This document shows positions 17,563 through 25,543 of a DNA stretch of 64,000 nt, one piece after another (the stretch's first letter is position 1; the number at the start of each line of letters is the position of its first letter). The translations under genes and the position numbers were made by a program. This DNA comes from Paenibacillus_T sp033239625 (GTDB lineage Bacteria > Bacillota > Bacilli > Paenibacillales > Paenibacillaceae). The stretch spans positions 1 to 64,000 of the forward strand of contig NZ_BTCK01000002.1 in the NCBI RefSeq assembly GCF_033239625.1, read 5' to 3'. Below the pieces are notes generated by a model. The model searched no databases. It was not told where the DNA came from and worked only from the letters and a program-made list of their open reading frames with translations.

Positions 17563-19326
17563 ATGGGATTATGGAAACGAAACGCCGCCCTCGATTACCG
17601 GAAGAAGGACCGCTTCAAGCGGTTCAAGACCGGCGTACAGATTGTGATCGTCCTCGCTCTTATCTATGTTCTCTTCGAGGCATTGGCGGGAACGGACCCT
17701 CACATTGAGCCAGACCGGTCGGCATGGACGAGCGATAAAGGATTTATAGCGGTATCCTACTTCGGCGTCAGCCGATCCGGCACACCGAAATTGATAGCGA
17801 AGAGCCAGTTGAACGAGCAATTGAAGGCACTGTACGATCAAGGCTATGTGACGATTTCGCAGCAGGATATCATTGATTATTACCGTAACGGCACCAAGCT
17901 GCCGGACAAGGCGTTATTCCTCTCCTTCGAGGATGGACGCAACGATTCGGCGTTGTTCGCGGAGCCTTATCTGGAACGTTATAACTACCGGGCTACCGTG
18001 ATGACTTATGCGAATAAGATGGGCAACAGCGAACGTAAATTTCTTCAGCCTTCCGACCTGAAGAAGATGCAGAAATCGGGCTACTGGGAGCTGGGCAGCA
18101 ACGGCTATCGCCTGGCATACATTAACGTTGTAGACAGCGAAGGCAACTTCATTGGCGTTAAGGATGAGAGCGAACTGCGCAATAAGCTGAAGATCGATTA
18201 CTATAACCATTATCTAATGGATTTCATTAGGGACAGCGACATGATCCCGACGGAGAATCGCCAGGAGATGGAGCAGCGGATCAACGCTGATTATGAGCAG
18301 ATGAAGAAGATTTACACGTCGAGTCTGGGCTTCGTCCCGAATGTGTACATGATCATGCATGCCAATACGCTGGGCGAAGGTATGAACCGGCTCGTCTCGA
18401 ATGTGAACGAGAGCAATATCGAGGAACTGTTCAAGATTCACTTCAATCGAGAAGGCGATGCATACAACGGCAAGAAGGACAGCATTTACGATCTGACGCG
18501 GGTACAGCCGCAGGCTTATTGGCAGACGAATCATTTGCTCATGCGTATTAAAGCGAACACGGATGACAACTTGCAGTTCGTCGTAGGAGATAAGAAACGG
18601 GCGAATGACTGGAAGCTGGTTAGCGGCGCTGCGGAGTTCCGGGACAACCGGATTGCGCTCACCTCGGAAGCAGGAGGGGCAGGCATGCTGCTGCTGCAAG
18701 GCAGCGAGAAGGATCGCGATATCCGTGTTTCAGCGACATTGAACGGCAACGTCGTCGGCAAGCAGTCGATCTATTTGCGTTATGACCAAGGGCGCGACAC
18801 TTATGTGTTGGTAACGCTGGACAATAATGAGCTGCTGGTTGAGCAGAAGGCGGGGCAGTCTGTGGAACAGATCGCTAAGATCCAGCTTGATGAGATCGAT
18901 TGGAAGAATAAAGATCTGGCGCTGAACAAGGCGACCTCTTATACGACACAGCAAATGTCTGAGGTTGATCTGACGGAAGAAACCCAATACCCTGTCAATA
19001 TTAAGTCAGCAAGAAAGCTGGAGCTGTCGCTGCAGGGAGATAAACTTGGCGTGAAGGTCGACGGCGAATCGCTGCTGACGGGCGAAACGATCGATGGCTC
19101 GCTTGCATCGGGCTCCATTGCGCTGGAATCGATGTACCACGAGCAGAAGGATAATGATGACATCTACGACGCCTTGTTCGATGATGTTGAAGTTCGGCAG
19201 TTGAACGCAGACGGCTCCGCAGGGGACAAGCTGTACAGCAATCGACTGACCGGTATCGAGTTCGTGGTGGGCACAGCGCAGCGTACATGGAACCGTATGA
19301 TCGACTGGGCGATCGAAACGTTCTAA
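17563..19326 (+). CDS. PgaB-like membrane-anchored pseudo-deacetylase with C-terminal beta domain
   Basis: 587 residues starting at ATG 17563, 8 bp after ACAGGAG (17548-17554); the upstream GTG 17554 overlaps that RBS. A basic N-terminus and one membrane helix (about 25-43) place the rest outside the cell. Residues about 55-300 resemble the deacetylase-like fold of PgaB (GFIAVSYFGVS, LFLSFEDGRNDS, YRATVMTY). However, the FDD motif reads FED and the HxxxH position reads GSNGYRL, so activity is unlikely. Residues about 330-580 look like one or two concanavalin-type beta sandwiches (IRVSATLNG, SIYLRYDQGRDTYV), probably carbohydrate-binding. I infer an export or processing partner of the upstream synthase. 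I do not recognise an exact family. Confidence 0.7.
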   Translation: MGLWKRNAALDYRKKDRFKRFKTGVQIVIVLALIYVLFEALAGTDPHIEPDRSAWTSDKGFIAVSYFGVSRSGTPKLIAKSQLNEQLKALYDQGYVTISQQDIIDYYRNGTKLPDKALFLSFEDGRNDSALFAEPYLERYNYRATVMTYANKMGNSERKFLQPSDLKKMQKSGYWELGSNGYRLAYINVVDSEGNFIGVKDESELRNKLKIDYYNHYLMDFIRDSDMIPTENRQEMEQRINADYEQMKKIYTSSLGFVPNVYMIMHANTLGEGMNRLVSNVNESNIEELFKIHFNREGDAYNGKKDSIYDLTRVQPQAYWQTNHLLMRIKANTDDNLQFVVGDKKRANDWKLVSGAAEFRDNRIALTSEAGGAGMLLLQGSEKDRDIRVSATLNGNVVGKQSIYLRYDQGRDTYVLVTLDNNELLVEQKAGQSVEQIAKIQLDEIDWKNKDLALNKATSYTTQQMSEVDLTEETQYPVNIKSARKLELSLQGDKLGVKVDGESLLTGETIDGSLASGSIALESMYHEQKDNDDIYDALFDDVEVRQLNADGSAGDKLYSNRLTGIEFVVGTAQRTWNRMIDWAIETF

Positions 19327-19353
19327 CCAGGACGAGAAGGATGGGAACTCGGC

Positions 19354-20451
19354 ATGAACAATGAGCGGAGAAAGAGGCTGCGAGTTCGAGTTATATACGC
19401 GGTGGCGGCGGCAATTGTTGCGATATCCGCTGTTATGGCGTATAACGTTTATGCCGCCAGGCAAGACAAAGCGCTGGCACCATCGGCTGGTCCGGCGGGA
19501 GAAGCCGCTCTCTCAGCCTGGTTAGCCGACTGGCAGTGGCAAGAGGGTGCAAGGGATTTGCAGGAGGCAGCGGCTGGGCTGGACAGCTTGCAGCTGTTCG
19601 CTGCCTACTTCGATGAATCCGACCGATTAACGTTTACGGATTCATTCAAGAAGGAGCTCTCTGCTGTTCGTGAGGCAGCGGCGGCGAATCCGACGATGCG
19701 TATGGACCTGACGATCGTCAATGACATCCTGTTCGAGGATGGACATGAGAGCCAGAAGGACAGCGATCTCGTCTCCCGGCTGTTAGCGGAGCGTGATGAG
19801 CGAAGCCGTCATGTGAACGAGATCATGGCCGCGGCCAACCAGTACGGCTTTGGGGGCGTGGAGCTGGATTACGAGAAGATCGACGAACGCGATTGGGGAC
19901 GCTTCTCGCTGCTTGTCTTTGAGCTTTATACGAAGCTGAAGGCGCAGGGGAAGACGCTCCGAGTCGTATTGGAGCCTCGGGCTCCAGTGGAGAAGCTTAA
20001 GCTCCCATCCGGCCCGACCTATGTGATGATGGCCTACAACCTGTATGGCAATCATAGCGAGCCAGGACCCAAAGCGGACAAGTCATTCATTCGGAAGCTT
20101 GCAGCGCGGCTCTCTAATCTGCCTGGGGATCCTTATCTGGCGTTTGCAACAGGCGGATTCGACTGGACGGGCGGCAAAGGCACCGCGACAGGAGTGACGG
20201 AGCTTCAGGCAGTTGAACTCGCGAAACGAAGTGCGGAGCCTCCTCAGCGCGATGCATCGAGCGGCAGTCTCAAATTCCAGTACAAAGACGACGAAGGCGT
20301 TAAACACACGGTCTGGTACGCGGATGAGCAGACCATAAGCTGGTGGATTGAGCTTGCCAAACTTGCCGGGCACAATAAGGTTGCGATCTGGCGGTTAGGC
20401 GGATTAGGCGACGGTACAAACCAGTTCATCTCTGCGTTCCAGCAGAAATAA
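19354..20451 (+). CDS. GH18-like glycosidase, membrane-anchored
   Basis: 365 residues. One N-terminal membrane helix (about 12-30) is followed by a TIM-barrel similar to the spore YaaH/YdhD branch of GH18. GFGGVELDYEKID corresponds to the DxxDxDxE active-site strand, with the glutamate of DYE as candidate acid. VMMAYNLYGN and VAIWRLGGLGDG fit the later barrel strands, as does the YADEQTISWWIELAK helix. GH18 enzymes cleave beta-1,4-GlcNAc polymers, so a role in trimming the locus's own exopolysaccharide is plausible. It follows the PgaB-like gene by 27 bp and is the last gene before a terminator. The RBS (GAGAAGGATG) is rather far from ATG 19354. Muropeptide or cortex cleavage is the alternative. 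Confidence 0.78.
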   Translation: MNNERRKRLRVRVIYAVAAAIVAISAVMAYNVYAARQDKALAPSAGPAGEAALSAWLADWQWQEGARDLQEAAAGLDSLQLFAAYFDESDRLTFTDSFKKELSAVREAAAANPTMRMDLTIVNDILFEDGHESQKDSDLVSRLLAERDERSRHVNEIMAAANQYGFGGVELDYEKIDERDWGRFSLLVFELYTKLKAQGKTLRVVLEPRAPVEKLKLPSGPTYVMMAYNLYGNHSEPGPKADKSFIRKLAARLSNLPGDPYLAFATGGFDWTGGKGTATGVTELQAVELAKRSAEPPQRDASSGSLKFQYKDDEGVKHTVWYADEQTISWWIELAKLAGHNKVAIWRLGGLGDGTNQFISAFQQK

Positions 20452-20462
20452 ATAACATGGAG

Positions 20463-20495
20463 AAGACGAGTCTCGATCAGGGGCTCGTCTTTTTG
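20463..20495 (+). terminator. Intrinsic terminator of the exopolysaccharide locus
   Basis: The 8-bp stem AAGACGAG (20463-20470) pairs with CTCGTCTT (20484-20491) across a 13-nt loop and is followed by TTTTTG. It lies 12 bp after the glycosidase stop. Confidence 0.75.
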
Positions 20496-20775
20496 TCGTT
20501 GAGGCATAGCTTGTACGAATCTCTGAAATTATGAATGCCGTCGTCAGGGATCGGAAGAGAGACAAGCAATCTGCACCCAGTAGATTCATAGAGAACTGGG
20601 GGGCTAAGCAGACGGAGTGCAGAGCGCGTGCGAGACTGGATGCGAGAAAAACTAGATACCCGTCACGCCTGTAACTGCGCGGATTAATGAACCGCGAATG
20701 CCTTGACGTACATACGCCGTTGCGAAGTAGGTTGACCAACATACAATATACCGCAAGCGATTCATTCAAGAGGTT
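20496..20775 (+). other. Non-coding spacer with no recognised feature
   Basis: No credible gene. A reverse-strand frame of 125 codons crosses this stretch and the terminator but has no RBS and no family resemblance. A small GCGG/CCGC hairpin lies near 20680-20695. Confidence 0.4.
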
Positions 20776-21047
20776 GTTCAAAAAGTCGTCTTTTGATCAC
20801 GAAGTCATTCAGGAAGCCTATTCGACGTCGAAGCTTGCGTTCACCTTCGGAGTCCGGGGCTTATGCTTCCGATGCAGGTTTCCGCTGGAAACCTTGTATC
20901 ATGTAGGTTTTGCCAACATTCCGTTCCTCCTGAAGTTATTTGCGATACTTCAAGTATTACAGCCTGAGAGCAAATAACTGCTTCGTAAGCAAACGCTATT
21001 CAGGTTCTCGCAATCTTCTCGGCGGGCGAAAACCCGACTTTTTGAAC
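20776..21047 (+). repeat. MITE-like element with terminal inverted repeats
   Basis: GTTCAAAAAGTCG at 20776-20788 is matched by its exact complement at 21035-21047, enclosing 272 bp with no coding capacity. The interior holds several short palindromes (for example TTCGACGTCGAA at 20821-20832). The right end lies 11 bp before the RBS of the first gene of the glycosylation cluster, so the element has replaced or supplies its leader. I recall similar sequence as dispersed repeats in Paenibacillus, but only one copy is in this window. Confidence 0.55.
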
Positions 21048-21072
21048 ACGCACTTCAAGAGGTGGCAAATGT

Positions 21073-21996
21073 ATGAACCGATTCTTTATTAGCGGAATTC
21101 GGTCTCGTTCTGGCAGAGTCGGGGGAAGCTCGCAGTCTTCGGACGCTGGAGGAGCACGGAGCCGAATTGTACGTCGCAAGGGACAGTCAGGCCGCAAGTC
21201 GAGCCGTCCTGCATCGTCTACGTACCGCGCAAGGCCGACCGGCGATGTAGAACGCTCAGAATCGATGCCGCTCGTATCGGTCATTATCCCCGTGATGAAT
21301 GAACGTCGAACGATACGCCGCGTCATTCGAGAGGCGTTTGCGGTCCACCCGTCGACAGAAGTAATCGTTGTTGCCAATGGAACAAGAGATGGATCTTCCG
21401 TTATTGCGAAGCGGGCAGGCGCTCGTGTGATCGAGTATGCCGAGCCGCTCGGTCATGATGTCGGCCGCGCGGTCGGAGCCGAAGCCGCACGCGGCGATGT
21501 GCTTCTATTCATCGATGGCGATATGGTAATCCCCGCTCTGCGGCTGCGGCCATTCGTTAATAGCGTGCTTCGCGAAGGCGTCGACGTGGCGCTGAATGAT
21601 TATTCCGGGCCGACTGCCAAGCCGATCGTGCACAGCGTCGTATTAGCGAAGCATGCGTTGAATGCGATGCTGCAGCGGCCGGATTTGAATGGAACCTCCA
21701 TGACCGCCGTTCCGCATGCGCTCAGCCGCAAGGCGCTCATGGCTGTCGGAGCAGAGTCGCTCGCAGTCCCGCCCCTTGCCCATGCCAAAGCCATTCAGCT
21801 AGGGCTGTGCGTGAAAGCCGTCCAGCATGTAAACGTCGGCAAGCTGAATCCGCCGCGAACGGAGCGGGAGCGAGTTAAGCCGCTCGAGCATGTAATCGTC
21901 GGCGACCATCTGGAAGCGCTGGAATGGGTGCTGAGCCGGGGCGATGAGCGGCTGGGCTTTGTCGATCGAACGAGAAAAAGGCACTATGCGAGGTGA
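21073..21996 (+). CDS. GT2 family glycosyltransferase with Arg/Ser-rich N-terminus
   Basis: 307 residues. The first 62 or so are Arg/Ser/Gly-rich and look disordered (SRSGRVGG...RIVRRKG...). A GT2 domain follows: VSVIIPVMNERRT, VVANGTRDGS, GHDVGRAVGAE, and FIDGD as the DxD metal site. There is no membrane helix. The next gene is a paralogue, sharing LGHDVGR-x2-GA and the ending GDHLEALEW/GDHIEALKY. ATG 21073 is 7 bp after AGAGGTGG. It is the first gene of a co-directional glycosylation cluster and sits directly behind the MITE-like repeat. The acceptor is unknown; the CgeB-type genes downstream suggest the spore surface. Confidence 0.85.
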   Translation: MNRFFISGIRSRSGRVGGSSQSSDAGGARSRIVRRKGQSGRKSSRPASSTYRARPTGDVERSESMPLVSVIIPVMNERRTIRRVIREAFAVHPSTEVIVVANGTRDGSSVIAKRAGARVIEYAEPLGHDVGRAVGAEAARGDVLLFIDGDMVIPALRLRPFVNSVLREGVDVALNDYSGPTAKPIVHSVVLAKHALNAMLQRPDLNGTSMTAVPHALSRKALMAVGAESLAVPPLAHAKAIQLGLCVKAVQHVNVGKLNPPRTERERVKPLEHVIVGDHLEALEWVLSRGDERLGFVDRTRKRHYAR

Positions 21997-22003
21997 GGCC
22001 AGG

Positions 22004-22813
22004 ATGGCAAGCCGACGACGAGTGAAAAGACCCGAAACTGAGGAGTCCCCAGCCGTGCTGCCGGCGGGTTGCCGAGTATCCGCCGTCGTAACGGTGTTGA
22101 ATGAGGAAGCGAGCCTGCCGCTCGTTCTGCGGGAGCTTGGGAAGCTTCCATTGGAAGAAACGATTGTTGTTCTGAATGGCTGTACCGATAGCAGCTTGTC
22201 GATTGCGCGATCGTTCCCGCAAGTGACCGTCGTGCATTATGCCGAGAGGCTGGGGCATGATGTCGGCCGTTCCATCGGCGCCAAGCTGACGAGATCCGAT
22301 ATCGTCCTGTTCGTGGACGGTGATTTCCCTATCGGTGCCGATCGGCTCAAACGGTTCATTGCAGCGATTGCGCATGGCTCCGATATTGCGTTGAACGATA
22401 TATCGCCGTACTTGCCGCTGTTTCGCGATTGGGATGAAGTGACGAAGATGAAGGCGTTCCTGAATCTGTCGCTCGGACGTCCCGACCTGCGAGCGAACTC
22501 GCTCACATGCGTTCCGCACGCGATGTCTCGGCAAGCGATCGAGCGAATCGGCAGCGGACTGCTGGCGGTGCCGCCGAAGGCGCAAGCTGCTGCAATCGAA
22601 GCGGGACTGCGCATTCGAACCGCAGCTTCAGTGAACGTGCTGCAATCCAATCGCGTCCGCAGCAGCAATGTCGGCAGGGACAACGAAGTGTCCCGTCTCA
22701 TTATCGGCGACCACATCGAAGCGCTCAAATATGCAATGGATGCAGGCGGCAGCCGATTGACGAAAGAGGATAACGGACGGAGAAGGCATGTCGTTATGCG
22801 GAGGCAGCTCTGA
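22004..22813 (+). CDS. GT2 family glycosyltransferase
   Basis: 269 residues from ATG 22004, preceded by GAGGTGAGG; earlier in-frame ATGs (21944, 21986) lie inside the previous gene and have poor RBSs. The N-terminus is briefly basic (MASRRRVKRPE). GT2 motifs are VSAVVTVLNEEASL, VVLNGCTDSS, LGHDVGRSIGAK and FVDGD. It is paralogous to the preceding gene over the whole catalytic domain, differing mainly in the shorter basic tail. There is no signal peptide or membrane segment, so it is cytoplasmic (mother-cell cytoplasm if the cluster is a spore one). Its stop overlaps the next start (TGATG), which implies coupled translation. Confidence 0.85.
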   Translation: MASRRRVKRPETEESPAVLPAGCRVSAVVTVLNEEASLPLVLRELGKLPLEETIVVLNGCTDSSLSIARSFPQVTVVHYAERLGHDVGRSIGAKLTRSDIVLFVDGDFPIGADRLKRFIAAIAHGSDIALNDISPYLPLFRDWDEVTKMKAFLNLSLGRPDLRANSLTCVPHAMSRQAIERIGSGLLAVPPKAQAAAIEAGLRIRTAASVNVLQSNRVRSSNVGRDNEVSRLIIGDHIEALKYAMDAGGSRLTKEDNGRRRHVVMRRQL

Positions 22814-23571
22814 TGAGTGCGAAATCGACGAGTATTATTATTCCGACGTATAACGGGTTGCCGCTGCTGCAGCGTTTGATTCAATCGATACGAATCCATA
22901 CCGATGAACGAGTTACGCCTTATGAGCTTATCGTCGTCGATAACGGTTCGAATGACGGGACAGCTGAATGGTGTGCGGGCAGAGGGATAACGTTCATAGC
23001 TATTTCGGCTAATGCAGGTTTTCCAGCGGCATGTAACAAGGGGCTTCGAATCGCGTCCGGCGATCAGCTTATGCTGCTTAATAATGATATCGTCGCCACG
23101 CCGAACTGGCTGCTCAATCTGTCTGCCGGGCTGGCACAGGAGCCGGGAATCGGATTGGCAGGGCCGGTTACGAACTATGCGAGCGGCCAACAGCAGGTGA
23201 CGTATTCGTTCGATGGGCTCGAGCAGTTCATGCGCATTGCCGAGCAGACGAATCGCCCTGACCCTAGCGCGCGTGAGCGAGTTCTTCGAATTGTCGGGCT
23301 GTGCATGCTGTTCAAGCGTGAGGTGTATGAGAAGGTCGGCGAGCTGGACGAACGATTCTCCCCTGGTCATTACGAGGATGACGATTACTGCCTGCGCATT
23401 CGGATGAATGGCTACGGACTGATGATGTGCCGCGATGCGCTCATCTATCACGAGGGCAGCGCGAGCTTCCGGCAGCAGGGCGAGCATACGGTTAAGCAGC
23501 TGCTCGAACGGAACCGCACAATGTTCATCGACAAGTGGGGAATCGATCCGAGTATATTTATCGGCACATGA
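22813..23571 (+). CDS. GT2 family glycosyltransferase (rhamnosyltransferase-like)
   Basis: 252 residues. It has TSIIIPTYNGLPLL, VVDNGSNDGT, NAGFPAACNKGL, LLNNDIV as the metal-binding region, GLAGPVTNYAS, and a late GHYEDDDYCLRIR. These features group it with WbbL-like GT2 enzymes that often transfer rhamnose or other deoxysugars; substrate assignment by family alone is uncertain. It shows strong similarity to the catalytic part of the 25544-26917 product (NNDxxV, GPVTNY, EDDDY). ATG 22813 overlaps the previous stop, with GGAGG about 11 bp upstream. A gap of 43 bp separates it from the nucleotidyltransferase. Confidence 0.85.
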   Translation: MSAKSTSIIIPTYNGLPLLQRLIQSIRIHTDERVTPYELIVVDNGSNDGTAEWCAGRGITFIAISANAGFPAACNKGLRIASGDQLMLLNNDIVATPNWLLNLSAGLAQEPGIGLAGPVTNYASGQQQVTYSFDGLEQFMRIAEQTNRPDPSARERVLRIVGLCMLFKREVYEKVGELDERFSPGHYEDDDYCLRIRMNGYGLMMCRDALIYHEGSASFRQQGEHTVKQLLERNRTMFIDKWGIDPSIFIGT

Positions 23572-23614
23572 CGGACGGGCACCTATACCCGTTCATGCAG
23601 GAGGAGGATCGTAA

Positions 23615-24349
23615 GTGAAAGCTGTCATACTGGCTGGCGGAACCGGCACAAGGCTTCGGCCGCTCACGACTTTGCTCAATAAACATATGCTGCCCGTCGG
23701 CCGTTACCCTATGATTCATTATGCGATCGACAAAATGAAAGAGGCTGGCATTACCGACATTCTGCTGATTACAGGCCGCGCAACGGCTGGACTGTTCATT
23801 ACCTATCTCGGCAGCGGCGCGGAGTTCGGCGTCTCGATTACGTATCGGATTCAGGAAGAGGCAGGGGGCATTGCGCAGGCGCTCGATCTCGCGAAGCCGT
23901 TCATCGGACCGCATGAGAGATTCGTCCTGCTGCTCGGCGACAACCTGTTCGAGGATTCGCTGGAGCGATTCGCCGCGCAGTTCGAGAAGCAGGCAAGCGG
24001 TGCAATGGTGCTGCTCAAGCACGTGGCGGACCCTCGTCGTTACGGCGTTCCAACGTTCGATGAGAGCGGACAATCGATTGTCCGCATTACGGAGAAGCCC
24101 GACGCGCCGGATACGAGCTACAGCGTGACGGGGATCTACTTCTACGATTCGTCCGCCTTCGAGCTCATTGCAGGCTTATCGCCTTCGGAACGCGGCGAAC
24201 TGGAAATTACGGATTTGAACAACGCTTATGCCCGGTTAGGGAAGCTGTCCTATATGGTTCTTGACGGCTGGTGGACCGACGCCGGCACGTTCGAGTCGCT
24301 TCATGAAGCTGCCGTTCGAATGATGGGCAATTCATCGACTGCTGATTAA
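23615..24349 (+). CDS. rfbA: Glucose-1-phosphate thymidylyltransferase, SpsI/RmlA-like short form
   Basis: 244 residues, matching the short RmlA-like nucleotidyltransferases: VILAGGTGTRLRPLT, NKHMLPVGRYPMI, EEAGGIAQAL, LLGDNLF, ITEKPDAP, TGIYFYD and the closing DGWWTDAGT. From memory it is close in length and sequence to B. subtilis SpsI, which supplies dTDP-sugars for spore-crust polysaccharide. It makes dTDP-glucose (or another NDP-hexose) from hexose-1-phosphate. No RmlB or RmlC partner is seen in the window, so the rest of that pathway must be elsewhere. The GTG start follows GGAGGAGG. It lies inside the run of glycosyltransferase genes and probably provides their donor. Confidence 0.85.
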   Translation: MKAVILAGGTGTRLRPLTTLLNKHMLPVGRYPMIHYAIDKMKEAGITDILLITGRATAGLFITYLGSGAEFGVSITYRIQEEAGGIAQALDLAKPFIGPHERFVLLLGDNLFEDSLERFAAQFEKQASGAMVLLKHVADPRRYGVPTFDESGQSIVRITEKPDAPDTSYSVTGIYFYDSSAFELIAGLSPSERGELEITDLNNAYARLGKLSYMVLDGWWTDAGTFESLHEAAVRMMGNSSTAD

Positions 24350-24367
24350 GGAGAGCGAGGGAAGACA

Positions 24368-25516
24368 ATGGTTGTTAGGCAAACTCAGCTATCTGCCCTC
24401 ACCTCCCGCAAATCGGTTCGATCGCCAAGCCGTGCGACGGCTATACGGCGGACTCCGGTCCGTACGGGGGCCGGCATCTCGAAGCGCAAGTCTCGCCGCG
24501 GCTCCATATGGACAGGTACCCAGAGCCGCAAGAGGTCGCAGCTAAGAAGGAGAAGCCGCGGCTATGGCAGACGGCCATTGGAGCAGGAGCGGCTGTCTGC
24601 TGATCTATCGAACCCGTATCCAGCGCAGCATGAACTGGCTGCAGTCGTTCCAGCGGCTCCGCCGACAGAACCTCTGCAGCCCAATCGCCTATTCGGACAG
24701 GTGGATGACCAGGCTCGGGAGGAAGCGATCTTCGCTGCTGGTGAAGAGTTGTATGAGAAGGCGATGCCCTATGGCGTCATTCTGCCGGACATTAGTCTGC
24801 GCGATGTCATTGCAGCAGGAGTCGAACAACTGCTGCCGCTTGGCATTCGGCTGATGAGTACGATCGAGGTGTTTAACGAGCTTGAAACCGCGATCCGTGA
24901 CAGCACCCCGTATTCGGTCGTACGTCTAGGAGATGGCGAGCTGATGGCGCTTGCGCAGGATATCGTTATCCCTGCCGAACAAACGGCGGCACAGGCAGCT
25001 TTTCTACCTTATGCAGGCGTTACGCCTCCTGATATCGTCTCGCGAAATTTGCTTGCAACAGCGATTCGTCAGGCAACGATTGTTGGCGTTCCGTTGTCGC
25101 GGCGCAAACAGTTTCAACCGCTGCTCTACCCTGCGCTAAGAGGGCATCATCTTGATCTGCGCTCTATGCGGCTTACGATCTCGACGATCAATTATGGCCT
25201 CTATCAGGAAAGGCTTCTGCAGCGGCTGCTGCAAGGGAAGAATCTGCTTCTGATCGGCAATGCATCCCCCGGTTTAGCCGAGATGCTGATCGAGCGGGGT
25301 TACCGAGTAACGGGAGTTATCGCGCCCGTGCGCGGGATGGCGGACGTTGATCGGGTTGTGATGGAAGCGCGCGGCGTTGACTTCGATCTTGCCCTTGTGG
25401 CGGCAGGTATCCCTGCGGTTGTTATTGCTTCGAGGATCGCCGCTGAGCTTGGCAAGGCGGCGCTTGATTTCGGGCATCTGGCTGACGGAATCACGAAGCG
25501 GGAGTTATCGCTATAA
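24368..25516 (+). CDS. GT-D fold glycosyltransferase with Arg-rich N-terminus
   Basis: 382 residues. Residues 1-75 are very rich in Arg, Ser and Lys (SRKSVRSPSR, RKRSQLRRRSRGYGRR) and look disordered. The body contains YSVVRLGDGELMAL, the DxE-containing signature of the GT-D fold (DUF1792 group), then LLIGNASPGLAEML and a late FDLALVAAGIPAVVIA segment typical of the second half. GT-D enzymes add a hexose to glycans on proteins. The basic tail resembles those on neighbours at 21073, 25544, 27931 and 31032, suggesting a shared location or binding partner. The start is ATG 24368 behind GAGGG. Cytoplasmic; acceptor unknown. Confidence 0.82.
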   Translation: MVVRQTQLSALTSRKSVRSPSRATAIRRTPVRTGAGISKRKSRRGSIWTGTQSRKRSQLRRRSRGYGRRPLEQERLSADLSNPYPAQHELAAVVPAAPPTEPLQPNRLFGQVDDQAREEAIFAAGEELYEKAMPYGVILPDISLRDVIAAGVEQLLPLGIRLMSTIEVFNELETAIRDSTPYSVVRLGDGELMALAQDIVIPAEQTAAQAAFLPYAGVTPPDIVSRNLLATAIRQATIVGVPLSRRKQFQPLLYPALRGHHLDLRSMRLTISTINYGLYQERLLQRLLQGKNLLLIGNASPGLAEMLIERGYRVTGVIAPVRGMADVDRVVMEARGVDFDLALVAAGIPAVVIASRIAAELGKAALDFGHLADGITKRELSL

Positions 25517-25543
25517 CTTTGGTTTAGAAAGAGGATGAAGAGC

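Noticed and set aside
16953..17708. A 251-codon frame inside the PilZ-GT2 synthase gene
   Set aside because: It is an out-of-frame shadow of the synthase and the following gene, without membrane or GT motifs.
20404..20781. A 125-codon minus-strand frame after the exopolysaccharide locus
   Set aside because: It runs through the plus-strand terminator and the glycosidase stop, with no RBS.
20687..20977. A 96-codon plus-strand frame across the MITE-like element
   Set aside because: It crosses the left inverted repeat, has no RBS and resembles no family.
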